Translations under genes and position numbers: made by a program
Origin: Spirodela intermedia
Taxonomy: Eukaryota > Streptophyta > Magnoliopsida > Alismatales > Araceae
NCBI GenBank assembly: GCA_902729315.2
Contig: LR746269.1
Coordinates: 6,832,231-6,896,230 of the forward strand
Reading direction: 5' to 3'
Length of the DNA stretch: 64,000 nucleotides
Notes under the pieces: generated by a model
What the model was told of the DNA's origin: nothing
Databases searched by the model: none
Seen by the model: only the letters and a program-made list of their open reading frames with translations
In this document: positions 63,968-64,000 of the stretch, in pieces
How the letters are laid out: each line of letters begins with the position of its first letter
How positions within the stretch are numbered: position 1 is the first letter of the stretch

Positions 63968-64000
63968 CTGAGACAGAGGCATGCGCGTGGGCCCGGCGGC
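63494..64000. other. Downstream region of the receptor kinase with a (GA)n tract
   Basis: The 3' untranslated region of the kinase gene should occupy the first few hundred bases. A (GA)n run is at about 63936-63964. No further gene begins convincingly before the window ends. Confidence 0.5.

Overview
This window is nuclear DNA from a flowering plant. It holds intron-rich genes with GT-AG junctions, plastid transit peptides, plant-specific families (EIN3-like, RETICULATA-related, LRR receptor kinase, plant-type LARP1, MOS4), very long (CT)n/(GA)n microsatellites and old Ty3/gypsy debris. Some coding regions are strongly GC-rich (EIN3-like, RETICULATA-related, the receptor kinase, exon 1 of LARP1 and of the unknown protein) while others are AT-rich. 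That mixture leans towards a monocot, but I cannot fix the species from sequence alone.

Layout, left to right. The left edge cuts a SEC14-like lipid-transfer gene (minus). A microsatellite-rich spacer with CT-bearing tandem units follows, then an EIN3-like ethylene-response transcription factor (minus) with an inferred leader intron. Next come a spacer and four copies of a ~200-bp tandem repeat ending just before MOS4/SPF27 (plus, 6 exons). AGD14-type ARF-GAP (minus, 12 exons) converges on MOS4. A short GrpE-like gene (plus) with an abnormal C-terminus and ARF1 (minus, 6 coding exons) converge on each other. From about 29.0 to 35.9 kb lies an AT-rich, CpG-poor block with no intact gene; it holds recognisable pieces of a chromovirus (Ty3/gypsy) in two opposite orientations. 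Beyond it are a 7-exon plant protein I do not recognise (minus) and, divergent from it, LARP1 (plus, 15 exons). A weak tRNA-like cloverleaf follows. Then come an 8-exon plastid AtpI/UncI-type membrane protein (minus), HINT (plus, 5 exons), a single-exon RETICULATA-related gene (minus) and an MIK2-like LRR receptor kinase (plus, 2 exons).

The genes do not form an operon-like system. They are ordinary neighbours: RNA processing and translation (MOS4, LARP1), ARF trafficking (ARF1 and an ARF-GAP, possibly by chance), plastid biogenesis (GrpE-like, AtpI-like, RETICULATA-related) and signalling (EIN3-like, receptor kinase). Exon boundaries were read by hand from splice consensus, reading phase and family similarity, and every complete gene closes in frame. 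I found no convincing new biological system. The points most worth checking are the in-frame 105-nt intron inside the kinase activation segment, the truncated GrpE-like gene, the head-to-head chromovirus halves, and the two separate tandem-repeat families.
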